This document shows positions 9,686-18,564 of a stretch of DNA of 64,000 nucleotides, in pieces. Source of the DNA: Shewanella atlantica (GTDB lineage Bacteria > Pseudomonadota > Gammaproteobacteria > Enterobacterales > Shewanellaceae); NCBI RefSeq assembly GCF_003966265.1, contig NZ_RXNV01000003.1, forward strand, positions 124,001 to 188,000, in the 5' to 3' direction. The position numbers were made by a program, and so were the translations under genes. The notes under the pieces were generated by a model that did no database searches, was not told the DNA's origin, and worked only from the letters and a program-made list of their open reading frames with translations. Every line of letters begins with the position of its first letter. The first letter of the stretch is position 1.

Positions 9686-11497
9686 TTATGCATAATAATC
9701 TATACCCGAACTATAACTTGTTGTCTGATTTATGCTTAATTGTGACTCTTCTGCTGCAATTTCATCCATGTCACTTCCATACCCACCTTGGTTTTCATCA
9801 CTTCCAGGCTCTCCACGCTCCCCTTGACCTGTATCCCCCTGCGAAACGTGACTGTCTGTTAATTGCATTCCTTGCTCAGAAAGCAGATCCCTTAACCTGG
9901 GGATCGCCTGTTCAATCAGATCTCGCGTTTGATGCTGGCTCACCTGGAATTGAACCTGAGTCTGGTCTCCTTGAACCTGAACCCTCACCATCATCTGGCC
10001 TAATTCAGCCGGATCGAGTCTGATCTCCGCATGATGTACGCCTTGACTCACCATAGTCATCAACTGTTGTTTCATGACCGGAGAGAAACGTTGGATCATG
10101 TCCTGCATCATATTCTGTTGTTCGTTATTCTGTCTCAACGTCAACTGAAATTGAGGGACTTCACCTCGACTCGACTGAGAGGCGGGAGTTTGCGCTGGAG
10201 CCTGAAAAGTCTTTATATCTGCCACAGGCTCACTTTGAGCAGGCGAGAGTTCCATTCCACCTTTAACCGGTGTCAACTGCACAGAAAGGTCGGCCCCTTT
10301 CAACTGTTGCGCGGCGGCTTCAGGGGCAAGCCCCGCACTCTTGTTGTTAACCTGAAGGTTTTTATCGACCTCGAGAACTGACTTTTCGCCGAGGATATTA
10401 TTCAACTTAGTATCGTTTGACTTAAGTTCGACCTGCTTGGCTTCTATTGGCTTGGCTTCTATCGGCTTAGTATCAGTTAACTTAGTGTCATTAAGGTTTA
10501 CACCACTGAGTTTTAGGTCCCCCTCTTTAGGGGCGTTTGATTGAGAACTGCCATTTATGGCCGATAATGGGTCGGTTTTTCCAGCCTGTGTACCTTTGCT
10601 CTCCGCTTCACTTTGAGTTAGGCCATTTGCTCCCATAGCAACTGAGCTTGCATTACGAGCCGATGAGTCCACTTTACCGACAGGACTTCCCGCTGTAGCT
10701 TCCTTAACATTGGCTGCTCCCTGAACATTGCCTGTCCCTTGTACATTGCCAGAGCTAGTCAATGATGCTTGATTCGAAGCGCCCGACACATTGCCACCGA
10801 GAATGTCTTGGAAATTCGTTGCACTGGCTTTAGCTAATGCTGCCAGCTCAGTTAACTTTTCAGCAGGCAGGGCTTGCAACTCCTCTTTTGATAACCCAGT
10901 TTTAACCATCAGCAGATCCATTATCTCCTGATCGATAGTATCGGTGGATTCGCTAATCTCAAGGACGGGTTTATCTGCATCACTTGTTTGAAGCGTGAGC
11001 TCAGACTCCAGATTAGTATCACCGCCAAACTTATTGAAGTTGAATGCAAGCTCTGACTCTTGTGAGGGGAAATTTGATGTCGAATCGGCATTGAGCGGCA
11101 AGAGTTTACCGCTAAAGCCCAGGCTATCGGTATTATCAAGCTCGCTGGCAAGGGTCAGCTGAGCTAAAACATGATCCACATCGGTAGCATCTCCTTGCGC
11201 AACATCAGCCAACTCTTTGCTCTGTGAAGACTTACCCTCATTATCAACAGCATCGATTCGCGTCTCTTTTGAGCTAATTGATTTTTCAGAGGACTTATCG
11301 GCTTGATTACTTGCCTGTTCCAGCGCGGCATAAAAGTCACTCTTTTCAGAGGATTGACTCTTAGAAGATTGAGTCTTAGAGGATTTAATTTCAGATGACT
11401 GACTTTCTGAATGGGTACTTTTCTTTATGCCTGCAGAGGCGTTACTCTCGGCAGTTATCTCCGCATTAGATAAAAGTACATTTGTCATTTTCTGCAT
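9686..11497 (-). CDS. fliK: FliK, hook-length control protein
   Basis: A 603-residue protein with a long Ser/Gln/Asn/Thr-rich N-terminal region of low complexity, including runs of SQSSE/SKTQ-like residues, and a C-terminal Flg_hook domain (roughly 480-570) with VHHAEIRLDPAELGQMMVRV. FliK measures hook length and triggers the FlhB switch. The start at MQKMTNVLLS was preferred to one 57 nt upstream because GGAGG lies 5 nt before it. It heads fliKLMNOPQR-flhB and has a sigma-54 promoter about 100 nt upstream. Confidence 0.93.
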   Translation of the reverse strand: MQKMTNVLLSNAEITAESNASAGIKKSTHSESQSSEIKSSKTQSSKSQSSEKSDFYAALEQASNQADKSSEKSISSKETRIDAVDNEGKSSQSKELADVAQGDATDVDHVLAQLTLASELDNTDSLGFSGKLLPLNADSTSNFPSQESELAFNFNKFGGDTNLESELTLQTSDADKPVLEISESTDTIDQEIMDLLMVKTGLSKEELQALPAEKLTELAALAKASATNFQDILGGNVSGASNQASLTSSGNVQGTGNVQGAANVKEATAGSPVGKVDSSARNASSVAMGANGLTQSEAESKGTQAGKTDPLSAINGSSQSNAPKEGDLKLSGVNLNDTKLTDTKPIEAKPIEAKQVELKSNDTKLNNILGEKSVLEVDKNLQVNNKSAGLAPEAAAQQLKGADLSVQLTPVKGGMELSPAQSEPVADIKTFQAPAQTPASQSSRGEVPQFQLTLRQNNEQQNMMQDMIQRFSPVMKQQLMTMVSQGVHHAEIRLDPAELGQMMVRVQVQGDQTQVQFQVSQHQTRDLIEQAIPRLRDLLSEQGMQLTDSHVSQGDTGQGERGEPGSDENQGGYGSDMDEIAAEESQLSINQTTSYSSGIDYYA

Positions 11498-11560
11498 GAA
11501 GCCTCCAACAGCCGCTATAGTCCAATTAAAATATGGACCAACACATAGCGTCAAAATATC

Positions 11561-11607
11561 GACCGGAATCGGTCAATCTATAATTGCATAACGATCATAT
11601 GCAATTA
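11561..11607. promoter_or_regulatory. Paired inverted repeats upstream of fliK
   Basis: Two dyads lie side by side between fliJ and fliK. The first is GACCG-GAAT-CGGTC (11561-11574). The second has 10-bp arms, TAATTGCATA and TATGCAATTA, around a 7-nt loop (11581-11607). The second overlaps the -12 part and expected start site of the fliK sigma-54 promoter. They could be operators or part of the fliK leader; neither has a U-tract. Confidence 0.45.
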
Positions 11608-11616
11608 AAGCGCCAA
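11600..11616 (-). promoter_or_regulatory. Sigma-54 promoter of fliK
   Basis: The minus strand reads TTGGCGCTTTAATTGCA, with GG-N10-GC and a full TTGCA -12 element. The predicted start gives a leader of about 90 nt before fliK. Confidence 0.82.
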
Positions 11617-11653
11617 TATATACGACTGCATTATGGAAACAGAAATGACGCCA

Positions 11654-12100
11654 CTAACGGGAGCGCTTTCGATAAAACTGTTGTGAAGCAAATTCATCAA
11701 TTAATTTCTGCTCCCGCCTTAACTCTGCCTGTTGCGCTTTCTCTGCTTTATGGGCGAGCAAGAGTTCGACCGCCTTGCGCTTTTGTTGCTTCTCTTGCCA
11801 ATATTGTTGACGGTGAAGTCTCTGAGTATCGGCCTCGGTAACCGATGCTATCTGTTTGACTATTGCTTCATCGATCTGGCGAACAAACTGATGGAATTGA
11901 TGATAATAACTGGCATTGATAGTCTTACCATGGTTGGTTTCCATCTGTTTCATATAGTCTAATCGATAATTTCTCAACGCCTCCAACTGACTCTGACATT
12001 TCTGCAGTGCCAACTGGGCCGACTGCAGCTGAAGCGCAGCTTGCTCTTCGGCCTCTGTTGCCAGCTTTAAAACTGTGTCTAACGGATCATGCTTAGCCAT
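11654..12100 (-). CDS. fliJ: FliJ, export chaperone-escort protein
   Basis: The 148-residue protein is almost entirely charged alpha-helical coiled coil (rich in Gln, Glu, Lys), the known fold of FliJ, which acts as the central stalk of the FliI ATPase ring. It follows fliI by 59 nt and is the last gene of fliEFGHIJ. Conservation in this family is low, so the call relies on length, coiled-coil character and position. Confidence 0.92.
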   Translation of the reverse strand: MAKHDPLDTVLKLATEAEEQAALQLQSAQLALQKCQSQLEALRNYRLDYMKQMETNHGKTINASYYHQFHQFVRQIDEAIVKQIASVTEADTQRLHRQQYWQEKQQKRKAVELLLAHKAEKAQQAELRREQKLIDEFASQQFYRKRSR

Positions 12101-12159
12101 TAATATTCCTGAAGTAAAAGAAGCTACCGGACTCTAGGTTCTAGGTCCTGAAAACTTAT

Positions 12160-13500
12160 TTATACCTTACACTGTGCGCCCAATTGAGAGAGCATTAGCG
12201 TACTGCTATCGAAGCTGAGCGCTTCTTTCATCGTTTGTCTTAAAAAAGCATTCATCGCCGGTTGCAAGCGGATAGCATTATCTATTCTAGGATCGCTTCC
12301 TTGAGTATAGGCACCGATAGATATGAGGTCCTTATTCTGCTGGAACAAGGAATATACCTGCTTGACGCAACGCATCGACTCTAAGTGCTCGGGGGTTATT
12401 ACCATAGGGGCGACACGACTGATTGAGGCTTCAATATCGATCGCAGGGTAATGACCGGAGTCGGCCAGACTACGGGATAACACAATATGTCCATCGAGAA
12501 TTGCCCTGGCCGCATCGGCAATAGGATCTTGCAGGTCATCACCTTCTGTCAGCACCGTGTAAAACGCAGTGATAGAGCCTTGACCCGGCCCGCCATTTCC
12601 GGCACGTTCAACCAATTTTGGTAACTTAGCAAATACCGAAGGCGGATAGCCCTTGGTCGCCGGCGGCTCACCGACGGCCAGTGCAATTTCACGCTGAGCT
12701 TGAGCATATCGGGTTAGGCTGTCCATCAGTAAAAGAACATTATATCCAAGATCTCTGAAATATTCGGCTATTCTTGTGGAGGTTTCACAGGCTCGCAGCC
12801 GCATCAAGGGCGATGTATCGGCAGGCGCTGCGACAACAACCGAGCGGGCGCGCCCCTCTTTACCTAATATCTCTTCGATAAACTCTTTAACTTCTCGTCC
12901 ACGCTCCCCCACCAGGCCGACAACAATCACATCGGCGGTTGTCCCTCTTGTCATCATTCCAAGAAGCACACTCTTACCCACACCCGAGCCGGCAAAAAGC
13001 CCCATACGCTGCCCTTTACCCACGGTGAGCATGGCATTGATAGCCCTGACTCCCACATCCAGCGGCTCTGTGATTGCCCTTCGTGAGAGCGGGTTAATCG
13101 CTTGTGAGTGTCTCGGGGCTCTTTGCTCGGTTTGCAACCGACCTAGCCCATCGAGAGGATGACCATTACCGTCGAGTACTCTGCCAAGCAGTGACATCCC
13201 CACATTCAGGCCCGTTTGTTCACCTAAGGGAGTGACTTTAGCGCCAGGTAACACACCTCGAAGCTCTTCGATTGGCATCAGATAAAGCAGTTCGTCATCG
13301 AAACCGATCACCTCTGCAACCAGCTCTCCGGCTAAGGTTTCAATACTACACAGGCTTCCTATGGGGGCACGACATCCGGTGGCCTCGAGCGTGAGACCAA
13401 CAACTCGAACTAACTGGCCACTCGCCTCCGCGACGAAAGGGTGAACCTTGATCGATTGGTGCTTAATTTTACTGAGTAGTTGGTTTTGGCGGCTGCGCAT
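12160..13500 (-). CDS. fliI: FliI, flagellar export ATPase
   Basis: The 446-residue protein is an F1-beta-like ATPase of normal length. Walker A is AGSGVGKS (about 170-177); a Walker B-like stretch [20 protein letters not shown] follows. FliI hydrolyses ATP at the export gate and cooperates with FliH and FliJ. It lies between fliH and fliJ, with a 154-nt gap after fliH in which nothing else is visible. Confidence 0.98.
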   Translation of the reverse strand: MRSRQNQLLSKIKHQSIKVHPFVAEASGQLVRVVGLTLEATGCRAPIGSLCSIETLAGELVAEVIGFDDELLYLMPIEELRGVLPGAKVTPLGEQTGLNVGMSLLGRVLDGNGHPLDGLGRLQTEQRAPRHSQAINPLSRRAITEPLDVGVRAINAMLTVGKGQRMGLFAGSGVGKSVLLGMMTRGTTADVIVVGLVGERGREVKEFIEEILGKEGRARSVVVAAPADTSPLMRLRACETSTRIAEYFRDLGYNVLLLMDSLTRYAQAQREIALAVGEPPATKGYPPSVFAKLPKLVERAGNGGPGQGSITAFYTVLTEGDDLQDPIADAARAILDGHIVLSRSLADSGHYPAIDIEASISRVAPMVITPEHLESMRCVKQVYSLFQQNKDLISIGAYTQGSDPRIDNAIRLQPAMNAFLRQTMKEALSFDSSTLMLSQLGAQCKV

Positions 13501-13654
13501 GATGTTCTTCGCCTATATAATTGATTACTGGGTTTGTTAAGCAACTAGCCATCGAAGGAAGATGTCACTGAATACTGTGATCGCGAGTATTTATCGGGCA
13601 AGTATCCACTGATACTTATTTATCATTCGATTCGCCGGAGGCAGAGTCAAAACG

Positions 13655-14626
13655 CTACTCTTTAGAATTTTCATCTGGCAACGCGTCAGTGTGGCCCTGT
13701 TTATCCATGCCGACTTCCGGGTTACCCTCGACCTGAATTTTCTGCTCCGAAGCATTTGAGTCACTTTCAGGCATTGCTTCCCCAGAGGAAACCGCAGGCT
13801 CAATCTGAGAGTCCAATTCCTGTTTTTGCTGTTCGATCGTCTGAGCCAGATGTTGCTGGTGACCCTCTAACTCCTCAAAAACCGAGTTAATCCGGGTATC
13901 AAGACGCATATCGACACTGCTTCGCAGGCTATTAATAACACAGTCACCGGGGCTCAGACTCGGATCGGCTTCCAACTCCCAACGGTTTTTCTCTAGCTGG
14001 TTAGCGCTATACAAGTCTTGAACGAGCTGATGGTCATCTGGATGCAGGCGAATATTAATGCCCTGCTCTTTTATCGGTAAGGAGTCTACACCTAACCTTA
14101 ATGCCGAAAGAATATGTTCAGGATGGGTTTTTAACTCGTGTCCAACCACGGCTTTCGACAGCTTCATCGTCAATTGAACGATCTCCTGCTCTATTTCGCT
14201 GTCGAGCAGCTGCATCGGCTTTTCAAATTGAGAGAGTAAGGATTCAAATCGATTAATTAACACCTTAGCTTGTTCGACGCCCTCCTGATAGCCCTGTTCT
14301 CGCCCTTGCTCAAATCCTTCACTATGACCCTGTTTCAACCCGTCCAAACGACCACTTTCTATGCCCGCTTGGTAGCCTTCATCTTTACCTTCAGCAAACC
14401 CGTCCTGCTCAGCTTGTTTTCGGATATCTTCAATTTCACTGAGGGTGGGAGGGGAAAAGGCCTCGGCTTCTTCGACCTGTTCTTGCTGAGCGGCTCTGCG
14501 GCCGAACAAATTCGATACATCTTCAGGAACGGCTTGAGTCACATCGGGAATTTGCCAATGGCTGAAGTCCATTTCAGACTCAGGTTTATTATCTTCATCC
14601 GGCTTATCAGGGCTATTAGGTTTCAT
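13655..14626 (-). CDS. fliH: FliH, regulator of the FliI ATPase
   Basis: The 323-residue protein contains the glycine-spaced segment typical of FliH (about 76-120, with repeated G-x-x-x-G steps such as EGYQAGIESG and QGHSEGFEQG) and a C-terminal V/A-ATPase E-subunit-like region. It binds FliI and delivers it to the export gate. The start codon shares one base with the fliG stop codon (TAATG). An acidic Gln/Glu/Ser-rich C-terminal tail of about 60 residues makes it longer than enteric FliH. Confidence 0.95.
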   Translation of the reverse strand: MKPNSPDKPDEDNKPESEMDFSHWQIPDVTQAVPEDVSNLFGRRAAQQEQVEEAEAFSPPTLSEIEDIRKQAEQDGFAEGKDEGYQAGIESGRLDGLKQGHSEGFEQGREQGYQEGVEQAKVLINRFESLLSQFEKPMQLLDSEIEQEIVQLTMKLSKAVVGHELKTHPEHILSALRLGVDSLPIKEQGINIRLHPDDHQLVQDLYSANQLEKNRWELEADPSLSPGDCVINSLRSSVDMRLDTRINSVFEELEGHQQHLAQTIEQQKQELDSQIEPAVSSGEAMPESDSNASEQKIQVEGNPEVGMDKQGHTDALPDENSKE

Positions 14627-15675
14627 TATAAGAACTCTTCACCGCCGCCGCCGCCTAACATAATTTCCCCGCTGTCACTCAGGCGTCGTGCGATAGAGAG
14701 GATCTCTTTTTGAGCAGTTTCAACTTCACTAATTCTGATTGGTCCCATAGCCTCAAGATCATCGCGCAGTAACTCTGCGGCACGCTTAGACATATTGCCC
14801 AATATCTTATCTTTAAGCGGGTCGTCTGCGCCTTTAAGCGCCTTCATTAACACGTCCTGCTGAATCTCGCGGAGAAGAACCTGAATGCCCATGTCATCAA
14901 CATCAATGAGGTTCTCGAAGACAAACATCAGGTCTTGTATCTGTTGAGCCATCTCTTCATCCGACTCTCTCATGGTCTCCATCAACTGACTCTCAACACC
15001 GGTATCGAGATAGTTCATGATGTTAGCAGCCGCTTTCAAGCCACCCATCTTGGCAGCTTGTGCACCGCCCTGACCGGCAAACTGCTTCTCCATAATGTCG
15101 TTCAACTCTTGCAAGGCGGCCGGTTGCACCTCTTCTAAATTCGCTATTCGCATCATCAGATCGAGGCGGGTATTTTCTGGAGACTGAGCAAAAATTTCGG
15201 CGGCCTGATCGGGTTCAAGATACGAGAGAACAATGGTTTGGATCTGGGGATGCTCATTCTGGATTATGGTGGCAACTTGACGTGGATCCATCCACTTAAG
15301 GGATTCGAGACCTTTTGCGCCGCTTCCCATGATGATCTGTTCTATCAGGTTACCAGCCTTGTCTTCACCCAGTGCAGCTGTCAGCGCCTTACGAACGAAC
15401 TCCTCACTGTTAAAACCAATTGAGGAGTACTTCTGAACTTCATCCAAAAATAGCTGATGAACACCAATGACTTTCTCTTGACCAAAATCTTGCATCGCGG
15501 CCATTGCCATGCCCACTTTCTGAACTTGCTTAGGTTCAAGATGCTTCAAAATTGAAGCCGCATCGGCTTCACTCAAGCTCAACAATAAGATGGCCGTTTT
15601 TTCGATGCCGGTAAGATCATCGACACTAAAATTGCCATTTTTGGACTTAACTACATTCTCGGTATCATTGCTCAT
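14626..15675 (-). CDS. fliG: FliG, rotor switch protein
   Basis: The 349-residue protein has the EHPQ motif at 141-144 in the middle domain and the charged C-terminal helix region (KGADDPLKDKILGNMSKRAA) that interacts with the stator. FliG couples the MS ring to the C-ring and generates torque. It overlaps fliF by 11 nt and fliH by 1 nt. The C-terminus ends in a glycine stretch before EEFL. Confidence 0.98.
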   Translation of the reverse strand: MSNDTENVVKSKNGNFSVDDLTGIEKTAILLLSLSEADAASILKHLEPKQVQKVGMAMAAMQDFGQEKVIGVHQLFLDEVQKYSSIGFNSEEFVRKALTAALGEDKAGNLIEQIIMGSGAKGLESLKWMDPRQVATIIQNEHPQIQTIVLSYLEPDQAAEIFAQSPENTRLDLMMRIANLEEVQPAALQELNDIMEKQFAGQGGAQAAKMGGLKAAANIMNYLDTGVESQLMETMRESDEEMAQQIQDLMFVFENLIDVDDMGIQVLLREIQQDVLMKALKGADDPLKDKILGNMSKRAAELLRDDLEAMGPIRISEVETAQKEILSIARRLSDSGEIMLGGGGGEEFL

Positions 15676-17386
15676 TGTCTTGTAACCAACCCTTTACGAC
15701 TTGTGTCGACAGTTCTGGCTCATTTGCCACCAGTGCTCTAATTGCTTTAATCATATCATCATCTTTGTGAAGATCTGGTATCAAAATTGAGCCATCGTCG
15801 GCGTAACTGTATTCAGCTTCAGGCCTGTTCAACATACCTAATGTATCTGAAGCATATTGATCTTCAATCTCTGCCAGCTCGTCACCAAATCTTGGCTCGT
15901 CCGGCAATTTAACGCTATCTGGGTAGATGAGTCGTTTTAACATAGGTCTGACAACCGCAAGAATAAGCACCAGGATAACAATGCCACCCAGGACTAGCTT
16001 AATTGCACGCCAGAACCATGGTTGCTCCCACAATTCGGGGGCGGGTAGCTCCTCGATCAACTGGTCCATAAAGGGAACGGTAACGACTTCAATCATGTCA
16101 CCACGCTGGGTACTGAAGCCCACAGCACCTTCGAGCAGGCGACGTATATTTGATAATTCCTGTTCGGTTCTTGGCACACGGTTGACTTGACCATCTTCAC
16201 CGGCACTGCCTGATTTAAAATCGACAGCAACAGAAACACTCACTCGTCTCACCACACCAATCTGTTGTCTTGTATGGCTGATTGTCGTATCGAGTTCAAA
16301 ATTTCGCGTCGCTTCTCTATGAGATGAACCAGAAGAGGAATTAGACTCGGCGCCGGCCTGATTATTCAACGCCTCTTGTGGAATATTAGCTTCCATGGGG
16401 GGTTGGTTAGACAAGGCGCCGGGAATGCCACCCGAGGTTGCCCCGTTCGAATTATTCTCGACAGTCATCTCACTGCGAAGGGCAGGAAGATCCGGATTAA
16501 ATCTCTTAGCCGTCTGCTCAACGGAAGTGAAGTCCATTCTAACATCGACTTGAGAGGTAAAGTTCTCTGGCCCCAGGATTGGCATCAGTATCGATTCAAC
16601 TTTGTTACGGTATTCTGACTCTTTTTGTTGAACAAGCTCTTGTTCGCGACGAGCACGAGCCGAGACCGCATCCTGGCTGCCGGAGTTGAGTAGTCGTCCG
16701 TTGGAGTCTGTCACAGTCACACGTGTTGGCTCTAATCCTTGAACAGCAGATGCCACGATATCGACGATTGAATCTACCTCTTCCTGGCCGAGGCTTCCAC
16801 GGCGGGCATTGATCACAACCGTAGCACTAGGCTTAGAGCGATTACGTGCAAACACATTCTCTTTTGGAATAGCTAAAATAACTTTTGCGCGGGTCACGCT
16901 TCTTAATTCTTCGATGGCTCTGGCCAGGTTTAATTCCTGACTATGTTTGAGCCTTGCCTGCTCCATTCTTTGGCTTACACCGAAGCCACTGTCCTGGCTC
17001 AGGTAATCACCGCTAGTGGCTGCGCTGTCGACACCTTCACGACTCAGCATCAACTTTACGTCTTGATACTTGTCTTCGGGTACCTTCACGACATCGACAT
17101 CAATCTCATACTTGATCTTATTCTTATCGAGTACATCCAATACTTGAATCATCTCTTGAGTCGACATTTTACCCAATGGTCTGTATTCAGGCTCCTGTGC
17201 CCACAACATGACAAATACGGCTAGCGCAAGACAGATTGCAAGAGCAAGGATCATGGTCACCTGGCGTAACATATCGACACCACCAAAAGAGCCGACACCA
17301 CCAGATTTGTTCTCTTCCTGTACACCACCTGCAATGCCATCGCTTGCCAATGTGGAATTTGTACCTACAACCATATCAGTGCTCAC
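15665..17386 (-). CDS. fliF: FliF, MS-ring protein
   Basis: The 573-residue protein has the expected length, one membrane segment near the N-terminus (about 42-64) and one near the C-terminus (about 455-477), with periplasmic ring-building motifs between them, including ELNLARAIEELRSVTRAKVI. The short cytoplasmic tail (to residue 573) is the FliG-binding segment. It forms the base on which rotor and export gate assemble. It is 64 nt after fliE. Confidence 0.98.
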   Translation of the reverse strand: MSTDMVVGTNSTLASDGIAGGVQEENKSGGVGSFGGVDMLRQVTMILALAICLALAVFVMLWAQEPEYRPLGKMSTQEMIQVLDVLDKNKIKYEIDVDVVKVPEDKYQDVKLMLSREGVDSAATSGDYLSQDSGFGVSQRMEQARLKHSQELNLARAIEELRSVTRAKVILAIPKENVFARNRSKPSATVVINARRGSLGQEEVDSIVDIVASAVQGLEPTRVTVTDSNGRLLNSGSQDAVSARARREQELVQQKESEYRNKVESILMPILGPENFTSQVDVRMDFTSVEQTAKRFNPDLPALRSEMTVENNSNGATSGGIPGALSNQPPMEANIPQEALNNQAGAESNSSSGSSHREATRNFELDTTISHTRQQIGVVRRVSVSVAVDFKSGSAGEDGQVNRVPRTEQELSNIRRLLEGAVGFSTQRGDMIEVVTVPFMDQLIEELPAPELWEQPWFWRAIKLVLGGIVILVLILAVVRPMLKRLIYPDSVKLPDEPRFGDELAEIEDQYASDTLGMLNRPEAEYSYADDGSILIPDLHKDDDMIKAIRALVANEPELSTQVVKGWLQDNEQ

Positions 17387-17450
17387 AATAGATACCTGCT
17401 TGTTCTATCCATAATTATTAGTATTAACTCAAATTTTCGATTGGCCGAAA

Positions 17451-17783
17451 TTATACAGGCATACTCATAATTTGTTTATAAGCTTCGACAAACTTGTTTC
17501 TAACTTGAACCGTTGCCTCAAAAGCAACACTCGCTTTCTCTCTGGCGATGACGGTATCGGATAAAGTCACGCTTGTATCACCCATATCCAGTCGACTAGC
17601 CATAGAAGATGAGTTGGCTTGAAGCTCACCCACCGTGCCCACGGCTTGAGAAAGGAGCTCACCAAAATTACTGCCGGAGGTATTATTCACCTGTCTGGTA
17701 ATTTGAGTATTAATACCGCCAGCTGGAATTTCACCGCTTAGTGACTGCATCTCTTGCAGTAATGAATTGGCACCTATTTGCAT
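17451..17783 (-). CDS. fliE: FliE, MS ring-rod junction protein
   Basis: The 110-residue protein ends with the conserved block VAFEATVQVRNKFVEAYKQI, the signature of FliE, which joins the MS ring to the proximal rod. It is the first gene of fliEFGHIJ and is preceded by a sigma-54 promoter, beyond which lies the 56-bp repeat array. Confidence 0.97.
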   Translation of the reverse strand: MQIGANSLLQEMQSLSGEIPAGGINTQITRQVNNTSGSNFGELLSQAVGTVGELQANSSSMASRLDMGDTSVTLSDTVIAREKASVAFEATVQVRNKFVEAYKQIMSMPV

Positions 17784-17859
17784 AACAAGCTCCCCATCGC
17801 CGTCCTTCTTGAATACAAAGTGACGAATAGTTGACGAAAATCACAGATAGTTATGATGA

Positions 17860-17876
17860 TGCAATAAGTTTGCCAA
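17860..17876 (-). promoter_or_regulatory. Sigma-54 promoter of fliE
   Basis: The minus strand reads TTGGCAAACTTATTGCA with GG-N10-GC. The predicted start is about 65 nt before fliE. It lies just downstream, in the transcription direction, of the hairpin repeat array. Confidence 0.83.
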
Positions 17877-17904
17877 GTTAAATGTGAAAGGAAGAGGAAG
17901 GGGG

Positions 17905-18556
17905 GATGGCCTTCGGCCTATCGCTGCGCTGACGGCAAAGCCTGTAAAGCTGAGACGATGGCCTGCGGCCTGTCGCTACGCGGACGGCAATGCCTATTCG
18001 ACGAGCTTTGCTCTGTAAGAAAAAGAGACAGCGAAGTTGGCGTCAGTTAGCTCACGCAGTGAGTGTCGTCTTAGCTATACAGCCAACGAAGTTGGCGTCA
18101 GTTAACTCACGCAGTGAGTATCGTCTTGGCTCATACAGCCTGCGAAGCTGGCGCCTGTTAACTCACGAAGTGAGTGTCGTCTTAGCTCATACAGCCAGCA
18201 AAGCTGGTGTCAGTTAACTCACGCAGTGAGTGTCGACTTAGCTTATACAGCCTGCGAAGCTGGCGTCAGTTAACTCACACAGTGAGTATCGTCTTAGCTT
18301 ATACAGCCAGCAAAGCTGGCGTCAGTTAACTCACACAGTGAGTATCGTCTTAGCTTATACAGCCTGCAAAGCTGGTGTCAGTTAGCTCACGCAGTGAGTG
18401 TCGTCTTGGCTTATACAGCCAGCGAAGCTGGCGTCAGATAACTCACGCAGTTAGTGTCGTCTTGGCTTATACAGCCAGCGATGCTGGCGTCAAATAGCTC
18501 ACGAAGTGAGTGTCGTCTTAGCTATACAGCCAGCAAAGCTGGCGTCGATTAACTCA
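17905..18556. repeat. Hairpin repeat array 1: leader plus ten 56-bp units (flrC-fliE gap)
   Basis: The gap of 781 nt between flrC and fliE is filled by a leader of short palindromes (17905-18035; for example GGCCTTCGGCC and GGCCTGCGGCC) and about ten tandem units starting at 18036, 18091, 18147, 18203, 18259, 18315, 18371, 18427, 18483 and 18538. The period is 56 nt (55 twice). Read on the plus strand, each unit holds GCCAGC-GAA-GCTGGC, then GTC, 5 nt, ACTCAC-GCA-GTGAGT, then GTC and a 15-nt tail (GTCTTAGCTTATACA). Fifty-six is not a multiple of three, so this is not a repeat protein. Confidence 0.95.
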
Positions 18557-18564
18557 GGCCTCTT

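Noticed and set aside
3993-15675. Long open frames antisense to flhB, fliK, fliH and others
   Set aside because: They lie opposite conserved flagellar genes, have no family resemblance and follow the codon bias of the sense strand.
17990-18217. Open frame translating the 56-bp array into a repeat protein
   Set aside because: The period is not a multiple of three, so the frame changes from unit to unit and has no ribosome site; it is a by-product of the array.
18036-18556. The 56-bp arrays as CRISPR arrays
   Set aside because: The units are contiguous, have no unique spacers, and no cas genes are near. Similarity covers the whole period, so they are tandem repeats.
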